A program made the translations under genes and the position numbers. A model generated the notes under the pieces. The model made no database searches. It was not told the DNA's origin and saw only the letters and a list, made by a program, of their open reading frames with translations. From Panagrolaimus kolymaensis (taxonomy: Eukaryota > Nematoda > Chromadorea > Rhabditida > Panagrolaimidae), in NCBI GenBank assembly GCA_028622995.1, contig JAJQJQ010000009.1, forward strand, positions 5,394,001-5,458,000: DNA of 64,000 nt, in the 5' to 3' direction. Position 1 is the first letter of the stretch. Each line of letters begins with the position of its first letter. Below, piece after piece: positions 24,338-38,115 of the stretch.

Positions 24338-26078
24338 TCAATTTACTGCGGTTGCAAACTCTATAAAGACAAAAGTCTTTTATAAAATGCATGGAAGCTT
24401 TTTATTGTTTGATTCTTACCTTGAAAACTAATTTTTCCGTCCCCATCTACGTCTGCTTCTTTAAAAAGCTGATCAATAACAGGGATGGGAAAAAATCGAC
24501 CAAGGCGTAATTCTTTCACGCAATCAATCATTTCACTGCGTTCAATAAATCCATCATTATCTTTATCAAATAAACGAAATTGCTCCATAAGTTGGGTGTG
24601 GGTGTATTTTTGGGGCGAAGCATCTTGAGTTCGCATGAGTTGAACAAATTCATCAAAAGTTATTACACCATTTTCTAAAACATTTTTTCGATTTCTTTGC
24701 AAAAGTCAAGGACAAATTCTTACGATCCAAATCACCCTGTGACATAATAACTCGAAGCTCTAATTTTGTTGGATATACGCCACATTTATTCATTGCACGT
24801 TCCAATTCATCAACCGTAATATATCCATCATTATTTGCATCAAAAAACATGAAAGCTTTTTTATATTCTAAAAAAAAGAACATCAGCTATTTTTTCCGTT
24901 CCAGTCCAGTTTTGTCAAAAAATTGTTTAAAAAAATTTATGACGACCAAAATAAAAAATAAGATGCCAGATTTTTTAAATTACAATGTGTTCGTTCGGTT
25001 TTAGCCATGCTTTTTTTTTGCTTTTTTGCTTTTTCTTTGGGGAATTATGAAATGTTAATGTCACCGAAATAAAAAAACACGTTATTCTTCGATGATGAAA
25101 AAAAAAACCAAAAACAATGTATGTATGTCTTTTTAGAATTTAAAAAAATGAAAAATGTTTGATATCCCTTTAAATTTTTTATTTGGTGGTGCTAGGAGCG
25201 GCTGAAATCAATAGTTAAAACTTTATTAAAACTCCCCAAAAAAGAGTTTGTTAAAAATAATTTATTTTTTAGCGCCTTTTTGTGCCACACACACCCAAAT
25301 AAAATAATAAAGACTATTTTTATTGAAACTTTGGAAGGAAAACAAATTTGATTATAAAATAAAATGTTTCAAATTTATTTGGTTTTCTTTGCTGCTTTTT
25401 TTGGTGGCCGAAATCTATTTTTAAACTGCATCTATGTGTGTCAAAGCAACGTTTTTTTTCCCTTGACAATCATCTATTTTTTTGGCCATGCATTTTTTTT
25501 ATCTTTGATGTTTTAAAGTTTTTGGCAGCATTAAAATATCAAATGTTCTTCTGCTTCTTCCCTTCAGTTTTTTTAAACAAATAAAACTACGCCTGAATGG
25601 GCTTTAATATTCATAAAAAAAAGTCAAATAAACAAAAAAAACAAAGAAAAGCATAAACGAAAATTGTTTTAGAAGTATTAAACATGGTTGAATGCGAAGA
25701 AACAGTAAGCGACTTTCCAACTTTTTAAAATTTGATTTTTTTTAATAAAAAGTTTTTTTGTGATGAAGCATACCGAAAAAAGTAAGTCACGAGATTTTTG
25801 TCTGACTCATAGATTTGAGATTTTTGATTGGTGACAAAAAGATATGACTATTTTGATTGATAGTTTCAAATCGAAAAATATGATTGCCAAAACTATGACT
25901 ATTTTAGGAATATTTTCTTATAGCTTTTTGAAGTATTTAAAAAAGAGATATTAAAAAATGATAAAAATATAATAAAAATAAAGAAACCTTCAACAATTGC
26001 CGCCTGACTTCTACCATTTGATGAGACATTTCCTCCTCCTCCGCCATCCCTGGGTGTTGATGGTTGTTGCTTACTCAT
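24338..26078 (-). CDS. Calmodulin-like protein with four EF-hands
   Basis: Exons: 25988-26078 (exon continues to 26120 as 5' UTR or upstream coding), 24724-24867, 24420-24674, 24338-24360; 170 residues from the ATG at 26078. Four loops keep the Ca2+ ligands: DANNDGYITVDE, DLDQNGVITFDE, DKDNDGFIERSE and DVDGDGKISFQE, ending ATAVN. The N-terminal 30 residues are Gly/Ser/Pro-rich. The intron 24868-25987 is 1.1 kb, exceptional for this window, and holds nothing I recognise. The acceptor TTTTCAG at 26121 could be a trans-splice site. It is probably a Ca2+ sensor; it is more divergent from calmodulin than true CaM orthologs, so the target is unknown. Confidence 0.85.
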
Positions 26079-26120
26079 GGGATTTGAAGAGTGATGATTA
26101 TTTGCTAATTTTCGTAAATC

Positions 26121-26774
26121 CTGAAAATTCTATTTTAAATAAAGTCAACTTTTTTGGAATTTTTACCATTTGAAAGTCGAAAAAAATTTAACCAAGGTAA
26201 AAATGTGACTTGAAGAAATAAATAAAGAATAAATATAAATTTATGAAGAAAATAAAGGTTGTTTGGAGGATAAAAGATTTGGTAGCTTCTGTCAAGTTTT
26301 CTGGTCCTTAAAAGGCATTCAAAAAAAGCTCAGCGAAAAAAGCTTTAATGTAACCTTTCAATCTTTGGAATAAAGGAGGACACGCCTTCCGGAAAAGCGA
26401 TGTTTCAAGCTGCTTCTTTTTTTTTCTCGGAGAAGAGGAATGAAAAAAAGTGGGAGAAGCTGAAGCTGAATGCTGCTGCTGCGTCAAACGCTTTGAAATT
26501 AAAATTAAAAAAACGTTTGCATTTTTATAATCAAAAGTGACACACGTAAAAAAAGGTTATTTGACATATTTTTGTGAAGTAAAATTTTTTACTCCTAATT
26601 AATTAGTTTACAAAAACAAACGAAGAAACGAAGTAATTCTTATTAACAATTAAGCTCTAAAATTGAAACAAATAAAAAAAGAACGAACGGCAACAAAATT
26701 TTTTAGAAGCCTGGAAAATTTAAAGAAAAGGTTTTTGATATGAAAAAAAAATTTAGTTAAAAAATAAATTATTG
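26121..26774. other. Between EF-hand and small membrane-protein genes, nothing seen
   Basis: AT-rich spacer between two minus-strand genes; it may hold the EF-hand gene promoter. No exon recognised. Confidence 0.35.
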
Positions 26775-27111
26775 CTAGAAATTTTCAGGTTGTTCATCAA
26801 TAATTTCTTCTCGACGTCCAATTATTACTGTGGCAGTGGGAGGATGATTGCAATGCATGTGTTTCCTTAAAAAAATATTGTCAAACCTTTAAACCCACAA
26901 AGAAAAAACAAAATGAAAAAAACATACTCGTATCTTTGTTTGGTTTGAGCTTCTAATTGTTGAAATAGTTTCGCTTCACGTCTGAAAAAAACTCATTTTA
27001 GCATTCATAAAAAAAACTATTCTATGTAGCTTTTTTTAAATTAAAATTTTTACCGCTTTTGCAAATTCCACATTCTATACCATGCACATAACCCACAAAC
27101 AGAAAATAACG
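26775..27111 (-). CDS. Small single-pass membrane protein, 5' exon not found
   Basis: Exons 27054-27111 (acceptor CCCTGCAG), 26928-26981, 26775-26865 join in one frame: a hydrophobic stretch LFSVCGLCAWYRMWNLQKRR, a charged helix REAKLFQQLEAQTKQRYEKH, and a tail PPTATVIIGRREEIIDEQ. The first exon starts in mid-codon, so an upstream exon carrying the rest of the membrane segment must exist; I could not place it between 27112 and 28846. The tail after the membrane segment is likely cytoplasmic. Family not recognised. Confidence 0.5.
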
Positions 27112-27149
27112 CTGCAGGGAAAACAAAACAAAAAACCACTAACCACATG

Positions 27150-28846
27150 AAAAAAATAAAATAAATATATGTTTATTTAAGCCTAAAAAAATAGTTTAAA
27201 ACAACAGTTAAAAATTTTTATTTTTTTATTGCTACTATTTTTTTTGTTTGCAAGAAAATTTGTTGCTCGCCTAAATGGAAAGAATGTGACAAGTTTAAAA
27301 AAAACATACAAAGGCAAGAAACAAAAAAGAATGCCATTTTTAACAGCTTTTAAGAAAAAATATAAGAAGAAAGAAAAGAAAAAAATAATTGACTCTTTTT
27401 TCTTGCTTTTCCTTAAAATAAAAAATCGAAATAAAAAAATAGCAAAGCATGCGACGACGATTAACAAAAAGAAGTTTTTTCTTTTTTCGTTTGCTTCTTA
27501 AATTAAACGTGAGAGAATACATTCATTTGTTTAAGATTATGGTTTAACTTTTTATAATTCAGGTTTATGGAAATAGTATATAAAAGTTAGAAAAATATGG
27601 TTATGGAACAAAGTTAAGTTAATTCTTCGCACTTTTCTAAAAAGAAACGAAGAAGACTGAATTGATTTCACAAATTTTTCATGTTTGAAGTTTACGCTTC
27701 CTTCTGAGACATGTTTTCCTTTTTTGAGAAAAAACAAAAAGCAAAGGAAATAGAATTAAAATTTTTGAGTGAAGCTTGTCTCTCATCCTTGCTTTGCCTT
27801 GTTTTCTGCACAGCTTTTTGATTCAAGCGAGAGAAATTTTTGTGTGTTTTAATTTTTGTTCATAAGTTTTTTGGCATGCATGTAAGCGATAATCGTGAGA
27901 GATATTGAATTTCATAAATTTTTTCTCAATGAATAAACAAAAAGGTTTAGGCTTGAGAAGCATAGAGAAAATAAAAAATTTATGAAGAGTAATAAAAACT
28001 TTAAGAAAAAAATATAAGGCCAATAAGCTTACCAATCAACTACCAAAAGTGTTGAATAAAGATTATTTGGTTTGGCAAGGGAAACCTTCATTGGTAGAGG
28101 GTTTGAAATATTTTAGAAACAAAGCAAAATTTTCCATTACATATATAAAAAAATTCTATGTATTTTAGACAGTGATCTTGGTGATCATAAGATTTATCAA
28201 AGTTTTTTCCTCGGTGAATTAGAATATACACGATTATAAATTACAGTCAATATAGCATTTATTACATACAAAACTATAGAATAAGAAAGCAATACAGAAC
28301 ATCGAAGTTCATATGACCCTTAGTTTTTGAAGCTTATTAATTTTGGCTAATAAAAAAATTTTTTAAAGAAGCATGGAACCGGAACAAAGCGGATCTTTAA
28401 AAAAAAACCGCGTGATACATTTATTATTCGACCGAACTTATTGCTATCAAAGTACAATAGCAGTTTTTTTGTCGTTACAATTAACAGAACTAACAGTGAT
28501 TATTATTTTTATTTGAAGCAACAAAAGATTATAAATAAAAACATTTTATTTTCCAGCGAAGCTATTAAATAAATAATACAAAATAAATAAATTTGAAAGC
28601 AGCATAATGCTAATCATAAAAAAAAAACCAACAAAAATAATAAAAACACTAACATTAATTTGATAAATCTGTACTGTAATTAATTCCATTCAACTATAAA
28701 TTTTTGGCAAAGCGTATATGATTGCTAACCATGTTTATATTAAAGTCAGCTGCAGAGCCATTTTTATTGAAGTACGCCTGGACACATATCCTTTTATTGA
28801 CTTATTTTTATTTGTTATTAATATTTATATATTTATTTTATTTTAA
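27150..28846. other. Intergenic upstream of huntingtin gene
   Basis: T/A-run-rich. Open frames here translate to Lys/Phe/Leu repeats and look like composition artefacts. It may contain the missing 5' exon of the minus-strand membrane protein and the huntingtin promoter. Confidence 0.35.
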
Positions 28847-31800
28847 ATGTTTCGTAAACGTAAACATGATAAATTACAAAAAGCAGTTGAAAGTATTAAA
28901 AATATTTTACAAGATTCTCCAAAGTATGTTTTCAATTAATTTTTGTTTTCATGGGTAAATAAAATCTCTTTCAGAAAAGCAACAGTTTTGCCCCAAGTAA
29001 AACATGAAAGTTTATTTAATGATATTTATGAATCTCTAACTTCGCCAGAGTAAGTATAAAATAAATAAATATTGGATTAGCATCGTAGTTTTCAGACATT
29101 TGCCAAAAGAAGAACTTTTATCAGCGGTCGATATTTTATTTATTGCAGCAGGTTCTTCCAAAACTTCACTTCAAATTCAAGCAGATCAAACTTTAAATAA
29201 AGCATTTCGGGTCCGTATTTCTCATAAAATACAAAGATTAATTATTGAAATTTAGGTATTTTGGTTGAAAGGTCAAGTACAAAAAGTTATTACTCTTATT
29301 CTAAACGAATTAAATCAATCACAAGAACGAACATGGAAATCTGTCGCAGTTGCATATAATAAATTAGTTTATTATGTTCAATTTTCTCGTGCTTCTAAAA
29401 ATGAGTAAGCTTATTTAAATTTAAAAATCATAGACATAATATTTTGCATTTTTAGATCTTATGCTTTATATTACATAAACTCAGTTGCCATTTCAATTAA
29501 GCGACCCGAAGATGGAATTCAATCAACTCTTTCCAAAACATTTTCCACAACTATGAAATATTTAGGTCCTTATATAAATGAAAAAGTTGAAGATAAAGTT
29601 TTAGTAAGTCTCTCATAATTTTTGACAAATCCATAAAGTTGGGTTACAGGAATTATTCGAAAATGCTGTTAAAAATCTGGAATTAAGTGGAACTTCTGGT
29701 AGAGTTGCAAGTTTGGTTTTAGCTGAATTATGTATTTACAACAAAAAAGCTCTAGAAAAATGTGTTCGAGTAATCAATAGTAAGTCAAGCGTGAATTAGT
29801 TAAATAAAGCCGATGGGTATTTTAGAGATAATTATTACCAGAAATGAAGTTAACAGCAACAAAAGAATCGTCGTAAATGCTCTAACAACTTTGAGATTAA
29901 TTTGGGAAACAATTATTAAAAATATTTCCAGATTCTCGACACTAGTGCTTCAAGCTGTAAGACGACAACAGTTTAATTTTAAAGTAAATTTCTTTTTTTT
30001 CAGATGGTGGTGCAAATATTAAAAATGCTTTTATCTTCATCCAACGAACTCATTGTTGCAGCCTTGGAAGCTTTGGAAGTTTTATTTTCCACTCCTTGCA
30101 ATGTCTTAAATTTTATGCCATCTGAATTGCCTACAACTTCGGGACCTGGTTCTGAATTTGGTTCACCCATGCGAACACCAAGACGATTTTCTAAAGGGGC
30201 TTTTGTTGAACAAAGTTTGTATATATTTTACATATAAAAAAGTTACTTAAATTTTTTTTCAGTAACTCAATGGGAATTATTAGGAAGTCCATGGGGTTCT
30301 GTGAATGACATATCTATGGAAGAACCATCCTATCAAACTCAAGTTGATTCTTCCGCTTTAGCTTCTGATAATATTTCAATCACTGGAAGTTTAAATGATA
30401 CTCCACGAAGCTGTCGAAGCGAAATAAATGAATCATCAAATCAAGAATATTTTGCTGATCCTTTAAGTAACACAGCTCAAGCATCCGATTCCATTTCACT
30501 TTTGGATGCAATTCTTATTGATGAACCAGAAAATAATGTTGAAATGCTTTGGTACGATGGACAAACATATTCTTTTCCTGTGCTTTCAGCTGCAATAATT
30601 ACTCGTCGATTCTTACTTAGCAGCAAACGTGGCTATGATGATAATTCAAGAATTTCACATAAATTTATGGCATTTAAATGTTTAGTCGCAATTTTTGATT
30701 CAAATCCTTCGGTTGCTTTGAATATTAATGAAATTTCTGGAAGCGCGAAGATATGGAATGAATTGTTTGAATTTATTTCGCATAGCGATGATAAACTTGC
30801 AACAGCAGCATTTGGGTTTTACATAGTTTTTCAAAATGCTTTACATTTAATTGGGCAAAAAACGGAATTTTGTGAGTCCAACCTTTTTAAACTAAAATTT
30901 TACAGAATATAATTTTTAGCTCGACTTTGCGGTTATTTGCATATTATGTTGAATGGTGTAAATTCAATGAAAATTAAAGGCACTTTGGATGCATTAAAAA
31001 ATTCAATAAACTTTTTAATTTTGGACGATCATGTTTGCGCTTTGATTCTTGAATATTGTAATAATCTTCATTGGTGTTCATATTTTCTTGTTCAATGTTC
31101 ACGAATTGAACTTTTATCAAAAATTTTATGGAAAAAGGTTTCACCGGCTATCGTTATGCAATATCAAAACAAATGTTTACAAGCCATTATTCAACTTTTC
31201 AACCATGAAGACCATCGAGTTCGTCAAGCTGCGTCATCTGCATTTTCAGAGTTTGTAACAAATGCCATATTTGGAGCGTCTGTATTGTTTGCAAACAACT
31301 GCTCTCAAAAATTAAATTACCATAATTTGATTGAAATTTATGAAACAAAGAAAATTGAAGAATTACCAAATTTACAGTTGCAACAAAATATTTGTTTCGC
31401 TCTTGAAATTTTATCTGATCAATGTTTAAAAGTTGATAGTCATGTAGCGGATAATTTGGTACTTTTTTTTAAGTTTTAAATTTTATAAAACTCATTTTTA
31501 AGATTGCTTATGTTCAAGGCATCGAAGCTTTGATTACCAATCATAATTTAACTGGGCTATTTGATATTTGGTTTTCAAATCCTTCAATTTCACCTTTTAA
31601 AAAATCATTAATTTTAAAACTCATCGAAGTATCAGCAACGAATGTTACGGCGGACAATCTTGTAACAATTTTAAACGTTTTATCATATTTAATGGAAAAG
31701 CGAGAAGCAACAATAGCTGAGAAAAAAGCAGCCGAGCATCCAGCAAATACATTACCACCAATTAAAAATAAATTAGAAATAAAAGTTGTACAAATTTATT

Positions 31801-34800
31801 TGAGGTAATAATTTCTGTTTTGAAATTTTTCTAAAATTATTTTAATTTATTTTTAGAGTAATTAATTTATATTATACCGTGTATGTAGAAAACAAGGTTA
31901 AGCAAAGCGGTCCCACAACAAATGCATTATTTATTCCTGAAAGTCCTTCGAAGCAAGATGAAAGTCGAACGAATGATATTTCATATCTTGTTGGAACTGG
32001 GGTTCATCAAATGAAAGGTGCAAATTATAATGATTCAGCAGCTTTGAAAGCATTGGAAAACACTATTCAAGGTTCTTACAAAAATTTTATGGTAAATATT
32101 TAAAGTCAAAATTCCAATTACAAAAATTGATTGATTTTTAGGAAACATTGGATAATGAAATTCAAAATCGATTTTTATCTCCTTTAATTGCAGCTTTAGA
32201 TGGAATAGAAAGAATTTTGCCTCAATTTACTTTTCGAGATGTTAATGCTTTTCTCGATGAATTATTGCTTTATGTAAATCGATTGATGCCTTTTGTAGTT
32301 GCGCCAGCCACAGGAGTGCTTTCAGAATTGCTTAAAGTTCTTTTTGGAAGAAATATTAATGTTTCGCCTACACCAACAATAAAGCGAAGTTTATCTCATC
32401 ATTTACCATATGGAAATAAAGATATAATATCAAAAAGTTTTGAAGATTTTGCTTATTATTTAACCAAACTCTCCACTCCTGGAGCTGTAGAAGAAGCAGT
32501 TTTAAAGTTTGTTTTTTCATAATTTTTTTTTCACTTTACAAAATTTCATGTAATTTTAGTCATTTTTCAAAAATATATTGTCGAACTCAAACCAAACAAG
32601 GCAGAGTCAGTTTTGAAATAATTACAGATGTTCTTAGAAGATTTGAAAAAGCTTCAGCTTATTTGGTTTCTCATGCATTTTTTTCTAATGATAATCAAAC
32701 TCGCTGCAAAATCATCGATTTTCTTTGCATTTTGCTTCTTGAAGGCGTGGAATATAAAATGGCGGATCCCAAAAGAAAAGTTTACGATTTTGTTATGGCT
32801 TCCATGAATTCTCCATCCCCAGATGTTCTACCAATTTTACCCAACTTGCTAAATTTCCTCGTGGTTTTAAGTATGGTTGATCCAACATTTATAAAGCCAC
32901 CGGAATTGGAAAAAGCTGCCGTTACAGTTTGTAACAAATTAACTGAAGCTAAAATTGAGCATGGTTCGTTTGGATTTTTTGGTAATTGTAAAATTATTTG
33001 TTTAATTTTAAGGTTTCTCATGCCTCGGCTTGGTGCTACTCTACAATATTTCCTTAAATGCCAAAAGTATTTCACAAATTCAAAAACTTTTAACTGATAA
33101 TTTTCAAAATTGGCTTTTTATTAATTCAGTTAAAACTTTGCAACTTTGGACGCTTCTGCTATGTTGCTCTAAGAAAGATAAAGATAGATCATTGTGAGAT
33201 TTTGTTTATAAATAAAGTTTTTTTATTTTACAAGTATATTTTTTTAGATATGATGAGCTATCTTCAATTTTTGTGGAGCAATATTTTTCATTTCATAAAC
33301 ATCCAGCGTAAGTCGATTTTTCACATTTTTTTTAAATTTTTAAAAAGATGTTTCAGAAATGCAAATTTGGAATGGCCAAATGAAGCAACATATTGGGCTA
33401 CAAACGCTTTCTTTGTTTGTTCTTCAAATACTTTTACTCCGATTGACTCTCTATATTTTTTCTTACGCGATATTAATAACGACGATAATAAAACAACAAT
33501 TTCTTGCACCGGAAGCATTCCAGTTTTGGCACTTATGAGTCAATTAGAAGAACAAAGAATGCTATTGAGATTGGAATCCTTAACCGATGACCCGGTTTCA
33601 AGTTTATGCCGATCATTAGGACAATGTTGGATGCAACTCGTTTCAAAATTCACTGAAACCAAAAATTTTATGGATTCTCAAAATTCTCAAGAACACATTA
33701 TTTTGATTAGCAAATTATTGCTTTATTATATGAGTAAGTCGTTCTCGGAATATTTTGGAATATAAAAAAGGGTTTTTTAGAAGCTCAAAATAAAGTTGGA
33801 ATCAAGTTAAAGGAATATTTATTAAATTCCATAGAATTCGATATTTTAACCGAAAACAAAGAAGCCTTCGCTGATGCATTTCCATACATAATTTTTGTTC
33901 TTACTGAAGCCGGATATCCAAATATAAGCAAAATTATAAGTATAAAACCGAAAATGGCTTACAACATGAAAAGAATTATTTATCATTTGGTCATAGATAT
34001 TCTCAAAAGGGAGACTCCATCTAGAGTTTTCGATGAAAATGAATGCATAAATTTAATAAATGAAACAAAATTAGCTGAATGGTTGCTGCGAAATCCCAAA
34101 TCTATTAAAAAGATTTTTAAAAACGCGTCAAATGTTTGCTCTCAAAAGTTGGTTGAAGATCAATTTAATTATCTTTCAAATTATTCGATGGTAAATAAAT
34201 AGACAATTCCAACAAAAAAATCAAAGATTAATACAACAAATTATTTTTAGGATACACTTATCCCAGAGTTTCGAGAAAGTTTATTAATTTGTAAAGAAAT
34301 GAATATTGATCTTCCCGGAAACTTAAATTTATTGATAGAAGAAATATTGCCACTTTCAAGTTACAAACAATGTGATCTTTTGAGAATGAATCTAAGTAAA
34401 CAAAATGTTCAACGACCTTTACAATTAAAAGAAGGATCGCTTGTTTCATATTTTGCCGAAATTGTAAAAAATGGAAAAAGTGTGGCAGAAATTAAGGAAC
34501 TTGCTCAACCATCGCTTTTATTAAACTCGAATGATTTTGCTTCTTTACTTTCATTTTTGGTAATTTTCAAAAATTTTGCTTCCTTTTTTAATACCTTTTG
34601 GTTTTAGCCTCTAAATTATCATGAATCTTTTATAAAAGAATGTTTACGACAGCTAAAAAGTTTGGCATGTGAAGCTGTGGGAATATGGCATATTTCATCA
34701 AACCGTGATTGCATTGTTAAAGTTCAAAACATTATTGATAATTTATTTGATGTCGTCCAAAATCAGCATTTACCCAACAATACTTTTGATTTACACCATT

Positions 34801-37800
34801 TTTTTGAAGGAATTTGCAACTTCACCGAAGCGCCATTTGTTTTTGATATTAACAAATTTAAAAATCTTGAAGGATTTTTTGTAAAGAATTTTGTTGAACC
34901 TTTGGTAAAATTTGTTACAAAAATTTTTTAGTGACTTTCACTTTGTTAATTTTAGATAGAGTTTTCAATAACTAGCAAGCAACTACCAGAAATTTATTTC
35001 AAATCACTGACTTCTTTTTTCTCAATGGATACGGTTCTCGAAAAGTTTAGTCCTGATTATGATTGTTTGGAATTGTTGGGGCCATTTTTATCGCTATTAG
35101 TTAAAAGTATTGAAAAAGTAAGTCCAACTTTTTTATTTTCACATCTTAAAAATTCATTCTTAGTCTTTAAATAAACAAGAGCCAACAATTGGAAAAGATT
35201 GGAATGTTCAAATTTCAACAATTACCAAATCTGAAGCATATAAAGAAGATATTTTAAATTTATTTAATTCCATCCAAAAAATTTCACTCTTAGTTCAAAT
35301 GAATGAATTCGTTTCATTTTCTTATTCGGAAACTATTGAAAATTCGTTAAAAGGTAACTCACTTTTATATTCTTGAGCTCTAATAGTTTTTTTTGTATTT
35401 AGCAATTTGTCGTTTACCATTGCTATCAGCGATGTTTGTAATTCCTGAAGTTGCTCTACGGCAATCATGGAATCTTAAAATAGATGCAAGAAGTGATCGA
35501 ATTTTTGTGCCATTAGTAAATATTTACATATTGGAAGATCCAGCAGTTTTAAAAGATTTCTCATTTCGTACTTTATGGCTGGGCTGGATAAATCGTTGTC
35601 AATTTGAAAATTATTGCACTTCTTTATTTGGTGTTCTTTCAACCACGCCCGTTGGAAATGAGCTTCAAGCAGCAGTTTCGGATGAAAGCCTTTATCGAAG
35701 TATAAATTCTGTTTCGATTGCCGTGGAAACGATTAGCAATTTACTCATTCACTCTTTACTTTATCCAACACCTGGAAATCCTGTGATTAGTGTTTATCCA
35801 ACAAAACATAGAGAAAGTTTAGATCATCGACCTTTTTTGGAATCAAAGTTTGTCAACTTTTTTTGCTTTTGGCTTTGATTAACTTTATTTAAATTTAGAC
35901 GGGGAAGACATGCATCAGTTGCCAAATGCCAGTTATTCCAAAAAATTTCACCCACTACAGTTTTCAAAGAAACTTTTGAAAAAACTACTGATTCTAAAGT
36001 TTATGGAATAGGCCAAAGTTCATTGCTGTATTTATGGTCGATTGCTGGAGTGTTGGAACACGGCCGAAATGCGTCGGAAGTAGTCGAAAAAATGGCGATG
36101 ACTCCAAGTGTGAGCGATTATATGATGAAACAAAGCACTGATTTGGATACTGCTTCAACCCTTCGAGCTTTGTTAGATAATTTTGATCATTGGTTTTCAA
36201 AAAAGCAAATGCCAATGACTTTGAAAATATCTGTTTTGAATTCGGTAAATACAATAAATAAAATATCTTTTTCTAATTTAGAAACTTTTTAGCTCTTAAT
36301 TTTAACGGATTTATTCGATGACACAAAAAATTATCAAAAAATTTATTTTGAAATGCACAACCATTTGATTACCATTTCAACAGCTGACACAGTTTTTGAT
36401 GGATTAGCAATTTTTTTATTGCTTAAATGCGCAGCTGTTTTGGGAACGGTAACTGACCACCTCATTCATTCTTGACCTTTTAAAAAATCTCGACCTTAAA
36501 AAATTGTAATGCTTTTTTATAGGATTCAATTGGAAATGATGAAGTTCAAAATATCAACAAATTTATTGATTCCGTAGTTGTAATGGGAGCTCAATCAGAG
36601 AGTATTGTAGTTCGGCAATATACTCTTCAAGGAATGTTATATTTGCTTCAAAGTTATTTATTGGATGATTTACCTGCTTCATTATCGGTGGTTAAGGAGC
36701 TAGTTTTAGAGGAATTGTTAAAATTAAGTTTGACTTCGGATGTTGTCACTACAGGGTAAGAAGAAAGGTTTGGTAAAATTTGATTAAAGTATTTTGTTTT
36801 CAGTGATTTTATTCCATTAAAATATGAACAAGTTTTATGGTCGAGTGCTTTTCGATTGCTTGAAGAAGCTGTATCTCTTGATGACATGAATAAAACCAAT
36901 TTTATTACTGTAAGATTATGATTATATTTTAAAATAAAAAACCATTAAATGTCATTTTAGCTGATTTGCAAATTATATGCAGATCCCCGTTTATCCTCTT
37001 TCCAAAAACGCCTCTTAACTTCAGGAATCGAATCTCTCATAATTCATAGCAACACTTATACCGAGCAATTACTTCCTACAATTTTAGGTCAGTTAAAGAA
37101 CCAAACCTGCTTTTTAAATTTGGTTTCCCACAGAGTCATAGTTTCAAATTTCAGATTGCCTTTCAACATGCCAATTACAACCTTTACACATTCGAAGCAC
37201 GGTATCATCTTACATTGTATGCGTTTATAAAGGTGCTAAATTTGACACAATTTTTTGTGGGATTAAAAAATAATTGAGGAAGTTTTTAAGATTTGTTCAA
37301 TCAAGAAAATGGAAAAATTGAAAAAAGCAAAATCGTTGATTTTAATCGACTCATTAATTTGTGAGTGCAACTTTTCAAAATTTAGCGAATAATTATTTTG
37401 GAAATTTAGGATAGCTGCATTCAGTTCCCAACCAATTGCTCAAGAACTTGCAAACATAATTTCATACATTTTAAATTCCACTATGCCACTTTTGCCATTA
37501 ATCGAAAATATAACTATGCTTATAACGGTGCCCGGACATAAATTTGATGCTCGTCCACCTTTACTTCAACCATTTGATTTGGCTGCACTTCAAATTTTTA
37601 GTCGATCTTTAATTGCTTGCTCACGACTATCTCATCTTACTTTTGTTGATCTATTGCTAAAACAAATTGCTCCCAGATTAGCGATGATTCTCGATGATGA
37701 TTATGCGGCATTTTTAGTTGCATTAATTTTAATTTCTGGTGTACAAAAGGATGACGCCGCATTATGGTTCGTTTTCTTCTTCTTCATTTTCTCATTAACG

Positions 37801-38115
37801 AGTTGCTTCTTTTTTAATACATAAAGAAACAGGTTTTTTATTTTCAGGACATCGGCAATCCTTTCTTCTTATAGCTACCGACGACCTCTAAAACCTATCA
37901 TTGCACAACTTCCGATGATATTAAAGCAATTTGTTGCAATGGCATGTTTTTCCTTTACTGTTTTGAGGTACAAACAAATAAAATGTGCCATTTTTTAGAT
38001 GCCAGAAAGGAAATCAATTAATTCCGTTGAAGCAGCATTGGAACTATTTTCACTTAAAACTGAAGACGGGCAAACTTTTCACAAAATTCCAGAACGTGTA
38101 AAACATTTTAAGTAA
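28847..38115 (+). CDS. Huntingtin ortholog
   Basis: 33 exons in phase, 2,537 residues: 28847-28923, 28975-29049, 29096-29210, 29256-29404, 29456-29603, 29650-29779, 29826-29956, 30004-30214, 30263-30871, 30920-31458, 31503-31804, 31857-32091, 32142-32506, 32560-32981, 33013-33193, 33248-33307, 33357-33733, 33781-34190, 34251-34559, 34608-34904, 34956-35117, 35164-35353, 35403-35847, 35899-36244, 36293-36448, 36523-36755, 36804-36909, 36961-37087, 37155-37232, 37291-37360, 37410-37766, 37848-37932, 37999-38115. The 37932 donor (GTTGCA) is the weakest call. HEAT-type helices run throughout. The best match is GWINRCQFENYCTSLFGVL (human GWTSRTQFEETWATLLGVL), followed by the TISNLLIHSLLYPTPGNPVI region (human ITSLVLSAMTVPVAGNPAV). 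The N-terminus DKLQKAVESIKNIL resembles the human N17 helix EKLMKAFESLKSF, with no polyglutamine after it. Huntingtin is a large HEAT scaffold for vesicle transport and autophagy. Confidence 0.87.

Noticed and set aside
28847..28925. Polyglutamine tract expected in huntingtin exon 1
   Set aside because: None exists; the N-terminal helix is followed directly by a short Asp/Ser/Pro segment and a splice donor.
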